A program made the position numbers and the translations under genes. 64,000 nt of DNA. It comes from Erysipelotrichaceae bacterium OPF54 (GTDB lineage Bacteria; Bacillota_I; Bacilli_A; Erysipelotrichales; Erysipelotrichaceae). Below are positions 55,918 through 63,860 of this stretch, in pieces (positions within the stretch are counted from its first letter, which is position 1; every line of letters starts with the position of its first letter). The stretch lies in NCBI GenBank assembly GCA_022834735.1, contig BQKD01000001.1, forward strand, positions 1,713,659 through 1,777,658, given 5' to 3'. A model generated the notes under the pieces. That model saw only the letters and a list, made by a program, of their open reading frames with translations, had not been told where the DNA came from and made no database searches.

Positions 55918-57024
55918 CTATTTATTGAGTGATGACAGTTTTCTTATATTGATTGCGGCATTGAGATCCCGGTCATGATGGCTTTTGCAGTTCGGACAAT
56001 CCCATTCCCGCATGCCGAGATCTTTTGTTCCGGTGTTCTTATACCCGCATACAGAACAGGTCTGGCTCGAAGGAAACCATCTGTCGATCCGGATCAGCTG
56101 TTTTCCCTCTTCTTCCAGTTTGTACTTCAGGAAAGTGGTGAACATGCCCCATCCGTTGTCATGGACCGATTTGCCAAAATGCAGCGACCTTGCCATCGTC
56201 TTCATATCCAGATCTTCTATGCAGACGCAGTCATACGCATTGACGATCTCTCTTGATCGCTTGTGCAGGAAGTCTTTTCTTTGATTGGCAACCTTTTCAT
56301 GCAGCCTTGCGACCTTGATCCGCTGTTTCTCCCAGTTTCTCGAGCCTTTCTGCGACAACTTGCGTTGTTCCCGTTCCAGTTTCTTTTCCCATTTTCGGTA
56401 ATACTTTGGATACTCTGCTTCGTTTCCTTCGCTGTCCTTATACAGCCCGTTCATCGAGAAGTCGAGTCCGAGGAAAGTGTGCGGCCTCCTTTTCAGTACT
56501 TGGTTTTCGTACTCGAACGAAATGCTTGCATGATACTTTCCGCTCGGGCTCTGGCTTACTGTCACCGACTTGAGGACATAAGAGGCAGGGATCTCTTGAT
56601 GCTGTTTCACCTTGACCGGTCCGATCTTTGGCAGTTTCAAATAGCCGTCGGACAGGAGGATGTTCTGATTGACGCAGACGGTCGAATAGCTGTTCTTTCT
56701 CTTTCTTTTGGATTTGAATCGTGGAAATCCTGTTTTCGGCTGATTGAAGAAGTTTTTGAATGCCTGATCCAGATGGCGGAGCGACTGCTGCAGAGAAATA
56801 CTGTCGACTTCCTTCAGGAAGGCGTACTCTTCTGTTTTCTTCAGTACAGCCAGCTCTTTGGCACAGAATGTATAGCTCAAGGTCGTCTGGTCTTCTTTGT
56901 ATTGACTGATCTTTCGATCGAGCCAGTGGTTGTAGACAAGCCGGACACAGCCGAATGTCTTTGCAAGGAGGATCTTCTGTGCCGGAGTTGGATAGAGTCT
57001 GAATTTATAGGCTTTATTTGGCAT
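55918..57024 (-). CDS. tnpB: TnpB RNA-guided nuclease, C-terminal tail replaced
   Basis: This 368-residue TnpB carries all three RuvC acids: Asp in FLGLDFSMNGLY, Glu in VCIEDLDMK and Asp in HHDRDLNAAINI. It also has a zinc finger (CSVCGYKN and WDCPNC). The N-terminal recognition part (KAYKFRLYPTPAQKILLAKT) is complete. After AAINIRK the frame runs into LSSLNK and a stop because IS110 has inserted, and the natural tail lies at 54254-54286. AGGAGG precedes the ATG. The nuclease core may still be made, but its omega-RNA is displaced. Confidence 0.93.
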   Translation of the reverse strand: MPNKAYKFRLYPTPAQKILLAKTFGCVRLVYNHWLDRKISQYKEDQTTLSYTFCAKELAVLKKTEEYAFLKEVDSISLQQSLRHLDQAFKNFFNQPKTGFPRFKSKRKRKNSYSTVCVNQNILLSDGYLKLPKIGPVKVKQHQEIPASYVLKSVTVSQSPSGKYHASISFEYENQVLKRRPHTFLGLDFSMNGLYKDSEGNEAEYPKYYRKWEKKLEREQRKLSQKGSRNWEKQRIKVARLHEKVANQRKDFLHKRSREIVNAYDCVCIEDLDMKTMARSLHFGKSVHDNGWGMFTTFLKYKLEEEGKQLIRIDRWFPSSQTCSVCGYKNTGTKDLGMREWDCPNCKSHHDRDLNAAINIRKLSSLNK

Positions 57025-57084
57025 ATCGTTTCCTCCTTGCTTTCCCTGATTTCATTATACTGCATTTTTTAATCTTTATCCACA

Positions 57085-57153
57085 GAAAAACTGAGCTTCA
57101 CAATTCGTCTCCCACCTATAGAGGTGGGAGTCTTCTTGCCTATAGTTGATAAA
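57085..57153. repeat. Left end of the tnpB element (copy C)
   Basis: GAAAAACTGAGC, CTCCCACC-TATAGA-GGTGGGAG, then TCTTCTTGCCTATAGTTGAT. It is nearly identical to the solo copy at 62.2 kb and similar to the one at 51.07 kb. It adjoins the broken GH1 codons. Confidence 0.85.
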
Positions 57154-57918
57154 ACACCGTCGCGTTCCAGACAGCCGGTCAGCTTCTCCGGGAAAACGCA
57201 TATACTGCCGCATCCAGGAACGACTGCCAGTGCAGCGCATCAAAGAAACGGGCCGCCTCCCGATCCTTTTCGTCTTCGGATCCCGGACAGGCAGGCGTCA
57301 CGTTGACGATGATCCCGATCTTTCCGTGCAGCCTCATCGTTCTGTACTGCCCGCTCTCTTATGCTTCGGATAATGATAGCCATACAAATAGCCGCCATCC
57401 ACCATGACCATCGGCTCGTTGAACGTCGTCCACCATTTCACATCCTGACCGAAACTTTCGAAAGCCGTTTTCACGAATTTCGCAAACAGATCGACCACAT
57501 GCCGGCTTTGCCATCCCCCGTACTTTTCAAGAAGGGTCGTCGGTAGATCAAAATGATGCAGATTGAGCACCAGCTCGATCCCCTGCTTCTTTGCCAGATC
57601 GATCAGATTTCTGTAAAACTGCAGGCCCGATGCGGAAGGACGGCCGGTTTCCAGATCTTCGATCAGCCGGCTCCATTGGATGCTTGTCCTAAAAGAGCGG
57701 ATCCTCATCTCTTTCATGCGTGCAAGATCTTCTTCCATATGACGAAAGAAATCGCTCGTTACATCCGGCCCTACGCCATCATAAAAATCATCGTGCCCGA
57801 TACGGTACCACGTATCCATGATATTTTCGTGGCAATTGCCGCACCATCCTTCGCTTTGCGGACCGCTCAGCGCCGCCCCGAACCAGAACGGATCCGGAAA
57901 TTTCAGAAATGTTTTCAT
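57153..57918 (-). pseudogene. GH1 beta-glucosidase, N-terminal part with frame breaks
   Basis: This starts KTFLKFPDPFWFGAALSGPQ with SFRTSIQWSRLIEDLE and the acid/base Glu in WWTTFNEPMVM (about residue 176), then HYPKHKRAGSTER and a stop at 57334. The GH1 match resumes in another frame with RLHGKIGIIVNVTPACPGSE and FFDALHWQSFLDAAVY, and once more in a third frame (EKLTGCLERDGVLST) up to the element's left end. At least two frame breaks and a small deletion are present besides the insertion. Its ATG overlaps the stop of the preceding chimeric gene. Confidence 0.87.
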
Positions 57919-59579
57919 TGCGTCTCCTCTTCCAGCCGTTCCATCCAGGAAAGTGCCGAACAGTAGTCGCCTTTCAGAACAGCCATTTCGCCGTTGGCCC
58001 CGTTGAAACGTGCGGGCACACGCAATCCGCCGTGTTTAATGACCGAACCATTTATGATCTGTCCATTCACCATATAGCGTCCGCTTCCATCAACATGAGG
58101 AACAGACACACGCGCATTGCGTCCGCTTTTTAGAGAACCGGTCCCCATATAAAATCCCGTCACATATTTCGTATGATCGCCCGACACTGCCGTCCAGCAC
58201 CATATTCCTTCCGGCGTCCTCTGCACATCCAGCGTCGCATCGAAGATCATCGGCTGCAGCTTTTTATAGCACACGATCGCTTCTTTCAGCTGATCCTTCT
58301 CTTCCTCTGTGCATCGGCACAGATCAAGCTCAAGGCCAAGAATGCCGAACATCGCCACCTGTTCGCGAAGCAAAAGGCTCGTAGTGCGGAATGTCTGATC
58401 ATTAGGCACTGCCGAAATATGATTGGACATACATGACATCGGATACGCCAGAGCGCATCCTTCGATCAGGATTTCCGGAAACTCCTCTGAGATCCCGGCA
58501 GGCAGCGAATAGACACCGCGCATATACCGGTAGTAAAACTCTTTCTGCAAAATTCCCTTTTCTGCCAGATAAGGCGAATACGCTTCTGTGATATCCCGGT
58601 TCATATCCCATTTGATATAGTCGAGCTTCGTTTCCACGATCACCTGTTTCATCTGCTTCCAGATAGCTTCCACACAAACCGGATTGGCAAAATCGAGCAC
58701 AAGCTGTCCGCGCCCGTAACTGTGCCGGCCATGCGGCGGACGGACCACAAATTCAGGATGCGATCCGTAAAACACAGAATCCTCGTTGACCATTTCCGGT
58801 TCGAGCCATAAGCCCAGCTGCATCCCTGTCTGATGGATCTTTTCCGCAAACGCGCCAAGACCTTGGGGAAATTTTTCCCGGTCGCAGAACCAGTCTCCAA
58901 GCGATGAGCGGTCCGTGTCCCTCTTTCCGAACCAGCCGTCATCCACCACGAAACAGTCGAACGCATTCCCATACGCCGTGAAGGTAAACACATAGCAGAT
59001 GATGTTGAATACGAGCAGCGTGGCAGCACCAGGGATGATGGCCAGGAACGAGCAGGCGATCCCCGTAGGCACCTGATCGGGCATCTTGATCGTGAAATCC
59101 TTGTTTTCCAGATACGTAAAGATCTTAGTGGCAAGAAAAGCGGTGATGATCGCGATAAACATTCCTTGCGTGCCAAGGTAGCGCAGCGGGATAAATGCGC
59201 CTTCCGGATCGGATCCGAACGGCAACATGATCAGAAACGATGTCATCGCAATGATGTCCGAGAACAGCGGATTGCCCTTGATGTGCCCGGCAAAGGAATA
59301 CACGATACCGTAGACGCCGAACAGCGCGCCAAGAGCCATCGTCGCATTGCCGATCGGGTCGAAGAAATTATTCAGGAAATCGAGCAGCCACTGCGGAGTG
59401 ATCCCTTCCAGGCCGAATGTGGCCGGAAGATACTGAATGATGATCGCGATCGACGCGAACATGGTTGCGGGGAACGCGACCATGAAACTGTCACGAAGCG
59501 AGCACAGATATTTGTTGGTGGAAACCATTTCGGCGAACGGGCCAATCTTTTCCATCAGCTTGTCAGTAAATTTGTTCAT
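57915..59579 (-). CDS. In-frame chimera: PTS EIIC N-half fused to alpha-galactosidase C-half
   Basis: This single open frame of 554 residues has no stop. Residues 1-205 match the first half of a cellobiose/lactose-type PTS EIIC (NKFTDKLMEKIGPFAEMVST, SLRDSFMVAFPATMFAS, membrane helices). From residue 206 it is GH36 alpha-galactosidase (DCFVVDDGWFGKR, nucleophile Asp325 in DYIKWDMNR). The GH36 beta-sandwich is missing. After EGCA (residue 376) about 37 residues including the SDDTDA acid/base are deleted in frame compared with the copy at 43.6 kb. Most likely a deletion product without enzyme activity. ATG follows AAGGAG. Confidence 0.88.
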   Translation of the reverse strand: MNKFTDKLMEKIGPFAEMVSTNKYLCSLRDSFMVAFPATMFASIAIIIQYLPATFGLEGITPQWLLDFLNNFFDPIGNATMALGALFGVYGIVYSFAGHIKGNPLFSDIIAMTSFLIMLPFGSDPEGAFIPLRYLGTQGMFIAIITAFLATKIFTYLENKDFTIKMPDQVPTGIACSFLAIIPGAATLLVFNIICYVFTFTAYGNAFDCFVVDDGWFGKRDTDRSSLGDWFCDREKFPQGLGAFAEKIHQTGMQLGLWLEPEMVNEDSVFYGSHPEFVVRPPHGRHSYGRGQLVLDFANPVCVEAIWKQMKQVIVETKLDYIKWDMNRDITEAYSPYLAEKGILQKEFYYRYMRGVYSLPAGISEEFPEILIEGCALAYPMSCMSNHISAVPNDQTFRTTSLLLREQVAMFGILGLELDLCRCTEEEKDQLKEAIVCYKKLQPMIFDATLDVQRTPEGIWCWTAVSGDHTKYVTGFYMGTGSLKSGRNARVSVPHVDGSGRYMVNGQIINGSVIKHGGLRVPARFNGANGEMAVLKGDYCSALSWMERLEEETQ

Positions 59580-59625
59580 TGATTTTCTCCTTTTTTGTAT
59601 GTTGTCGACATGGCTATTATAAAAA

Positions 59626-59639
59626 TGAAAGCGCACACA
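59626..59639. promoter_or_regulatory. cre-like site before the chimeric gene
   Basis: TGAAAGCGCACACA matches the cre consensus with one difference. It lies about 50 bp upstream of the chimera's ATG, between it and the divergent AraC remnant. Confidence 0.65.
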
Positions 59640-59681
59640 TCCTATGGACGATTGTGCTATAATTATGGAAATTTGTGATAT

Positions 59682-60466
59682 GAGGAGTGCGATACTGGAC
59701 ATTCCTATGGCCCGGCAGTCCGGAAAAGCTATATGATCCACTATATCACCCAGGGAAAAGGGATCTTCAAAACAAAAGGCCGCACGTATCATTTGAAAAA
59801 AGGCGACCTGTTCTTCATCGAACCGGGCGAAGAAATATTTTATGAAGCGGATCGGCTCGATCCGTGGGGATACGGCTGGATCGGGATGACCGGCGCGCAT
59901 ATGGAATCCTATTTGAAGCGGACTTCTTTTTTCGATCATCCCATAGCGCATTATGACCAGGATTTTGATCTTTCTCTTCTGTTTATCGAAATGCAGCGTG
60001 CTTATAATTCTCCTTTTGCGATCCGGGACCTGGCCCTTAATCATGTTCTGTACAAGCTGCTCGCTTTTCTAGTCGTGCATTTTCCCAATCCGGACGATCC
60101 GAAGAAAAAAAGCCCGAAAGATTATATCGAGACGATCATGGAATACTGCCTCAGCCGGATCGAACGTATGTAAGTGTCCATGATATTGCCGCCTACACCG
60201 GACTGGACCGCTCCTATGTATCGCGCCTGTTTCGCCAGGAAACCGGAATTTCGCTAAAAGAATATATTTGGAAAACGAAAGAGGAGGAGGCGTGCCGTCT
60301 GCTCATTGACATCTCCCTGCCGATTCATGTCGTGGCCCGTTCGGTCGGATTCGAGGATCCGCTTCATTTTACGAAAACTTTCAAAAAGAAGCTCGACTGT
60401 TCGCCCAAAGCATTTCGCCGGCAAAGAAAGAACGAAACACAAACCAGCTCATCGGCAGACAGCTGA
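59682..60466 (+). pseudogene. AraC-family regulator, N-terminus lost and frameshifted
   Basis: The sensor part reads EECDTGHSYGPAVRKSYMIH and ITQGKGIFKTKGRTYHLKKG, without a start codon in that frame for the first residues. ATG 59733 could start the shortened part. At about 60170 the frame ends (RIERM*), while a shifted frame carries the whole double HTH: VHDIAAYTGLDRSYVSRLFR and VARSVGFEDPLHFTKTFKKK. It resembles the AraC regulator at 45.9 kb. It presumably once controlled the adjacent PTS/alpha-galactosidase genes. Confidence 0.85.
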
Positions 60467-60496
60467 TCTGTAAATTCAAGCTGTCTGCTTTTATTT
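60455..60496 (+). terminator. Terminator after the AraC remnant
   Basis: GCAGACAGC and GCTGTCTGC pair over 9 bp with a 16-nt loop and are followed by TTTTATTT. It overlaps the last codons. Confidence 0.8.
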
Positions 60497-60501
60497 CCTT
60501 T

Positions 60502-60517
60502 TGTTGCCTGGACAACA
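60502..60517. promoter_or_regulatory. Inverted repeat upstream of hcp
   Basis: TGTTG and CAACA flank CCTGGA. It lies upstream of a TATAGT box at 60539-60544 and could bind a redox or nitrosative-stress regulator. The binder is not known. Confidence 0.45.
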
Positions 60518-60555
60518 TATTTTTTTTTTTCCATTTCTTATAGTACATAAGGAAT

Positions 60556-60572
60556 GCACAATGAATTTGTGC
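60556..60572. promoter_or_regulatory. Operator-like repeat at the hcp start
   Basis: GCACAA and TTGTGC form a perfect inverted repeat around TGAAT, just after the -10 box and 18 bp before the hcp ATG, where a repressor could act. Confidence 0.5.
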
Positions 60573-60590
60573 GATTAAGGAGGACAAAGG

Positions 60591-62219
60591 ATGGAACAAA
60601 AAATGTTTTGTTTTCAATGCCAGGAAACGGCTGGATGCACAGGATGCACGATCACAGGAGTATGTGGAAAAACGCCGGATGTAGCTGCCATGCAGGACCT
60701 GCTTGTTTATGCGAGCAAAGGCCTATCGGCCGTGACGACGCAGCTTCGCAAGGGAGGCAAGGAAATTTCCCCGAATACTGATCGTCTTATTACAACAAAT
60801 TTATTCATGACGATCACGAATGCGAATTTCGATAAAGAACAAATCATCGATCAGATCCGGAAAACATTGGAAGCCAGAGATCGGCTGCTTTTAGAAGTTG
60901 AAGATATTACTGCTCTGCCTCAGGCTGCTTTATGGACCGGCACAGACAGCTGGGAAGAAAAAGCGGCCAGGATCGGTGTGCTTTCTACAAAAGACGAAGA
61001 TATCCGATCGCTGCGCGAACTGATCACTTATGGTCTGAAAGGCTTGTCGGCTTATTTAAAACACGCCAATGCGCTGCATCACGATGATCCGGATGTGGAT
61101 GCATTTGTACAAAAAGCGCTGGCTTCTACGCTCGATGATCAGCTCAGCGTCGAGGATCTGATTTCCCTTGCGCTCGAAACCGGCAAATACGGAGTCGCAG
61201 GAATGGCTCTGCTGGACAGGGCAAATACTGAATCCTTCGGCAATCCCGAGATCACAGCGGTCAATATCGGTGTTCGCAGCAATCCTGGTATCCTGATTTC
61301 TGGTCATGATCTTCACGATCTGGAAATGCTGCTCGAACAAAGTCAGGGAACGGGTGTCGATGTCTATACGCATTCTGAAATGCTGCCAGCACACTATTAT
61401 CCGGCTTTTAAAAAATATCCGAATTTTGTCGGCAATTACGGAAACGCATGGTGGAAACAGAAGGAGGAGTTTGAAAAATTCAACGGACCGATCCTGATGA
61501 CAACAAATTGTATCGTGCCTCCTGCAGTGAGTTATCAGAACCGTCTTTATACGACCGGAGCTGCGAGTTATCCGGGCTGCGTGCATATTGATAAAGAAAG
61601 TGACGGAAATAAGGATTTCTCTTTAATTATTGAACACGCAAAAAAGTGTGAGGCACCAGCCGAAATCGAGACAGGGGAAATTATCGGAGGATTCGCGCAT
61701 GCCCAGGTCTTTGCGCTGGCTGATCAGATCGCGGATGCGGTCCAAAGCGGAGCGATCAGAAAATTTGTCGTGATGGCCGGATGCGACGGACGCATGAAAA
61801 GCCGTGACTATTATACTGAGTTTGCGAAAACGCTTCCGGAAGACACTGTGATCCTGACAGCCGGATGTGCAAAATACAAGTACAACAAGCTTTCTCTTGG
61901 GCAGATCGGCGGTATTCCCCGCGTTCTGGATGCCGGACAGTGCAATGATTCCTATTCGCTTGTGCTCATCGCCCTCAAGCTGAAGGAAATTTTCAGGCTC
62001 GATGATATCAACGATCTGCCGATCGTCTACAATATCGCCTGGTACGAACAGAAAGCTGTGATCGTCTTGCTGTCGCTGCTCTACCTAGGAATCCATAATA
62101 TTCATCTTGGACCGACACTTCCGGCTTTTTTAAGCCCGAATGTCAAAAAAGTTCTATCGGATACTTTTGGGTTGTGTACGATCGATACGGTAGAAAACGA
62201 TATGGAAAAATTTCTCTAG
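60591..62219 (+). CDS. hcp: Hybrid-cluster protein (hydroxylamine/NO reductase)
   Basis: Hcp (542 residues) is an iron-sulfur enzyme of anaerobes that reduces nitric oxide or hydroxylamine and protects against nitrosative stress. The N-terminal [4Fe-4S] cysteines Cys7, Cys10, Cys19 and Cys25 have the spacing C-x2-C-x8-C-x5-C of strict anaerobes. Hybrid-cluster ligands are visible in [42 protein letters not shown] and [17 protein letters not shown] precedes the ATG. No hcr reductase gene is adjacent. Confidence 0.97.
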   Translation: MEQKMFCFQCQETAGCTGCTITGVCGKTPDVAAMQDLLVYASKGLSAVTTQLRKGGKEISPNTDRLITTNLFMTITNANFDKEQIIDQIRKTLEARDRLLLEVEDITALPQAALWTGTDSWEEKAARIGVLSTKDEDIRSLRELITYGLKGLSAYLKHANALHHDDPDVDAFVQKALASTLDDQLSVEDLISLALETGKYGVAGMALLDRANTESFGNPEITAVNIGVRSNPGILISGHDLHDLEMLLEQSQGTGVDVYTHSEMLPAHYYPAFKKYPNFVGNYGNAWWKQKEEFEKFNGPILMTTNCIVPPAVSYQNRLYTTGAASYPGCVHIDKESDGNKDFSLIIEHAKKCEAPAEIETGEIIGGFAHAQVFALADQIADAVQSGAIRKFVVMAGCDGRMKSRDYYTEFAKTLPEDTVILTAGCAKYKYNKLSLGQIGGIPRVLDAGQCNDSYSLVLIALKLKEIFRLDDINDLPIVYNIAWYEQKAVIVLLSLLYLGIHNIHLGPTLPAFLSPNVKKVLSDTFGLCTIDTVENDMEKFL

Positions 62220-62286
62220 AAAAACTGAGCCTCACAATTCATCTCCCACCTATAGAGGTGGGAGTCTTCTTGCATATAGTTGATAA
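62218..62286. repeat. IS605-type left-end remnant (copy D)
   Basis: AAAACTGAGC, CTCCCACC-TATAGA-GGTGGGAG, then TCTTCTTGCATATAGTTGAT, nearly the same as the tnpB element's left end at 57.1 kb. It begins at the hcp stop codon and has no tnpB. It may be a solo end or a mini-element. Confidence 0.8.
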
Positions 62287-62295
62287 AAAAGAAGA

Positions 62296-63090
62296 CTAGC
62301 GTCCAAAGGAAAAAAATGATTTTTTCTTCTGGACCTTGTCTTCCATTTTAAGATCTCTTACTCTCCGGTTGTTCAGGATCCGGAGAGGATTTTTATATAA
62401 AAGCTCCTGCGCCCAGACACTGCCGAACTGCTGCTCGACTTCTTCGTAAATATCGCTCAGCTGCTCGACACGATGTCCGTTTGCCCGATGGGTATCTGTG
62501 CAGATGATGTGGGCATATCCTTCTTCAAGAAGCTTCCAGGCATTTTCCTGGATCGTCTTTCCATGCATTCCCTGCAGAGAGGTACGGTTCACCTGGAATA
62601 AGTATCCCTGCTCTTTCCACCCGTCAATGATCTCCATATCGAGACCTTTGTGAAAATAGCGTTCCGCATGGGCAATGACCGGGACCATCCCGCGCACTTC
62701 GACTTCATACAGCATATCTTCATGATTCTGTATCGTATGAATATCCCGCTGCACATTGTATTCGCATAAAAGATAAGCCGAGTTGTTGATGGTCTGGTAC
62801 CATTCGTTTTCAAGCATTGAAAGAAAAGAGCTGTCCATGAACATTTCCGCTCCCGCGTATATTTTTATTCCGAATCTGGCGGCTTCCATCGCAAGCTCCT
62901 GCTGACGTCTGTGGATGTCCTCATACGCTTCGTCATTCATCTGTCCGCCTACATAGTGAGGGGTCGAGCAGATCGCGACGATCCCGTCCTTTTTCGCGTT
63001 CTCCAAAGAAACGAGCGCATCTTCTTTATTCGGCATCCCGTCATCAATGTCCCAGGCAATATGGGAATGCAGATCGATCGTGCTACTCAT
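62296..63090 (-). CDS. CpsB/CapC-type tyrosine-protein phosphatase (PHP family)
   Basis: This 264-residue PHP-fold metallophosphatase removes phosphate from the tyrosine-rich tail of a capsule/EPS kinase. Metal ligands are in STIDLHSHIAWDIDDG (His-x-His), CSTPHYVGG, YAGAEMF, VIAHAERYFH and ICTDTHRANGHR. ATG 63090 starts inside the last codons of the Wzz-like gene, so translation is coupled. The gene order Wzz-like then CpsB-like is common in exopolysaccharide operons. A BY-kinase gene is not seen in the window. Confidence 0.92.
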   Translation of the reverse strand: MSSTIDLHSHIAWDIDDGMPNKEDALVSLENAKKDGIVAICSTPHYVGGQMNDEAYEDIHRRQQELAMEAARFGIKIYAGAEMFMDSSFLSMLENEWYQTINNSAYLLCEYNVQRDIHTIQNHEDMLYEVEVRGMVPVIAHAERYFHKGLDMEIIDGWKEQGYLFQVNRTSLQGMHGKTIQENAWKLLEEGYAHIICTDTHRANGHRVEQLSDIYEEVEQQFGSVWAQELLYKNPLRILNNRRVRDLKMEDKVQKKKSFFSFGR

Positions 63091-63844
63091 TGAAATCCGG
63101 CAGCTGCGCAAGCACCGGGATTCCCAGGTACTTTTCCGCTTCCTCTCTGTTTTTCAGCCGCTTGTCGCCTATGACACGGATCATGATATAGGCGCATCCG
63201 AGCATGAATCCGGCCACCGCCCCGATCAGAGCGTTTCTTTTCACGTGCGGACCGACCGGAACAAAAGACAGCTTCGGATTGTCGACAATCTCGATATTGC
63301 TTACATTCAGCGTATCTTTCATCCGTTCGATAAAATTGTTAACTGTCGATGAAACGATATTTTTGGACAGGCGCGCGTCTTCTGTTACGGCTGTTACGGC
63401 TGTCACGGTCACAAGAGTCGTATTGCTCGTGTTGGATACGGTCAAAGCGTCCCGTGCTTCTTTTGCGGAGCTCAGGCCCGTTTCCTTGGCAACCTGCGTC
63501 ATGATATTGTTCTGTGTCATGAGCGTGATCACGTTATTGACAAGCTTCTCGTTGGATGTCATGGAATTGTAGTCGACATACCCGGTATCCGAGACCATTG
63601 GTGTCAAAAAGATCGATGCACTCGAAGCGTAGGTCTTGGGTACAAACAGCTTTGTTCCGATCCCTGCTCCCGCTCCGCACAGAAGAGTCAGAAGGACAAT
63701 AAGCACAATGTGTTTTTTGAACAGGCTCCATACTTCAGCCAGATCAATTGTGATCTCCTCTTCATTTTCTCTTTGCTGATAAAAATCATTTTGTATTGCT
63801 GCATTTCTTCTAGTCGATTCGTTTCTTTTATATCTGCTTGGCAT
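63083..63844 (-). CDS. Wzz/CpsC-type polysaccharide co-polymerase
   Basis: This 253-residue membrane protein sets chain length and partners with a tyrosine kinase in capsule or EPS export. The first helix is at about 45-70 (IVLIVLLTLLCGAGAGIGTK), a long extracellular part follows with YASSASIFLTPMVSDTGY, and the second helix is at about 208-225 (LIGAVAGFMLGCAYIMIRV). The proline-rich motif PxxP seen near the second helix in the family is weak. ATG 63844 follows AAAGGAAG. A tandem 9-bp repeat (63382-63408) encodes VTAVTAV. Confidence 0.92.
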   Translation of the reverse strand: MPSRYKRNESTRRNAAIQNDFYQQRENEEEITIDLAEVWSLFKKHIVLIVLLTLLCGAGAGIGTKLFVPKTYASSASIFLTPMVSDTGYVDYNSMTSNEKLVNNVITLMTQNNIMTQVAKETGLSSAKEARDALTVSNTSNTTLVTVTAVTAVTEDARLSKNIVSSTVNNFIERMKDTLNVSNIEIVDNPKLSFVPVGPHVKRNALIGAVAGFMLGCAYIMIRVIGDKRLKNREEAEKYLGIPVLAQLPDFNE

Positions 63845-63860
63845 AATTTTCTTCCTTTGC

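Larger units (their letters stand above)
54115..57153 (-). mobile_element. IS200/IS605-type tnpB element, itself split by IS110
   Basis: The element runs from a left-end palindrome CTCCCACC/GGTGGGAG (57109-57130) to a right-end palindrome CCCCCACC/GGTGGGGG (54124-54145). It has tnpB but no tnpA, so it is of the IS1341 type. It sits inside a GH1 gene. About 1.65 kb of IS110 lies between the end of tnpB and the right end; without it the element would be about 1.4 kb, the usual size. Exact cleavage points were not determined. Confidence 0.85.

Noticed and set aside
57109..57130. CTCCCACC hairpins as terminators
   Set aside because: They lack a T-tract, occur as longer conserved 50-70-bp units and match the ends of the tnpB element.
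59580..60044. 155-residue N-terminal extension of the PTS/alpha-galactosidase chimera
   Set aside because: It is antisense to the AraC remnant and EIIC homology begins at ATG 59579 behind AAGGAG.
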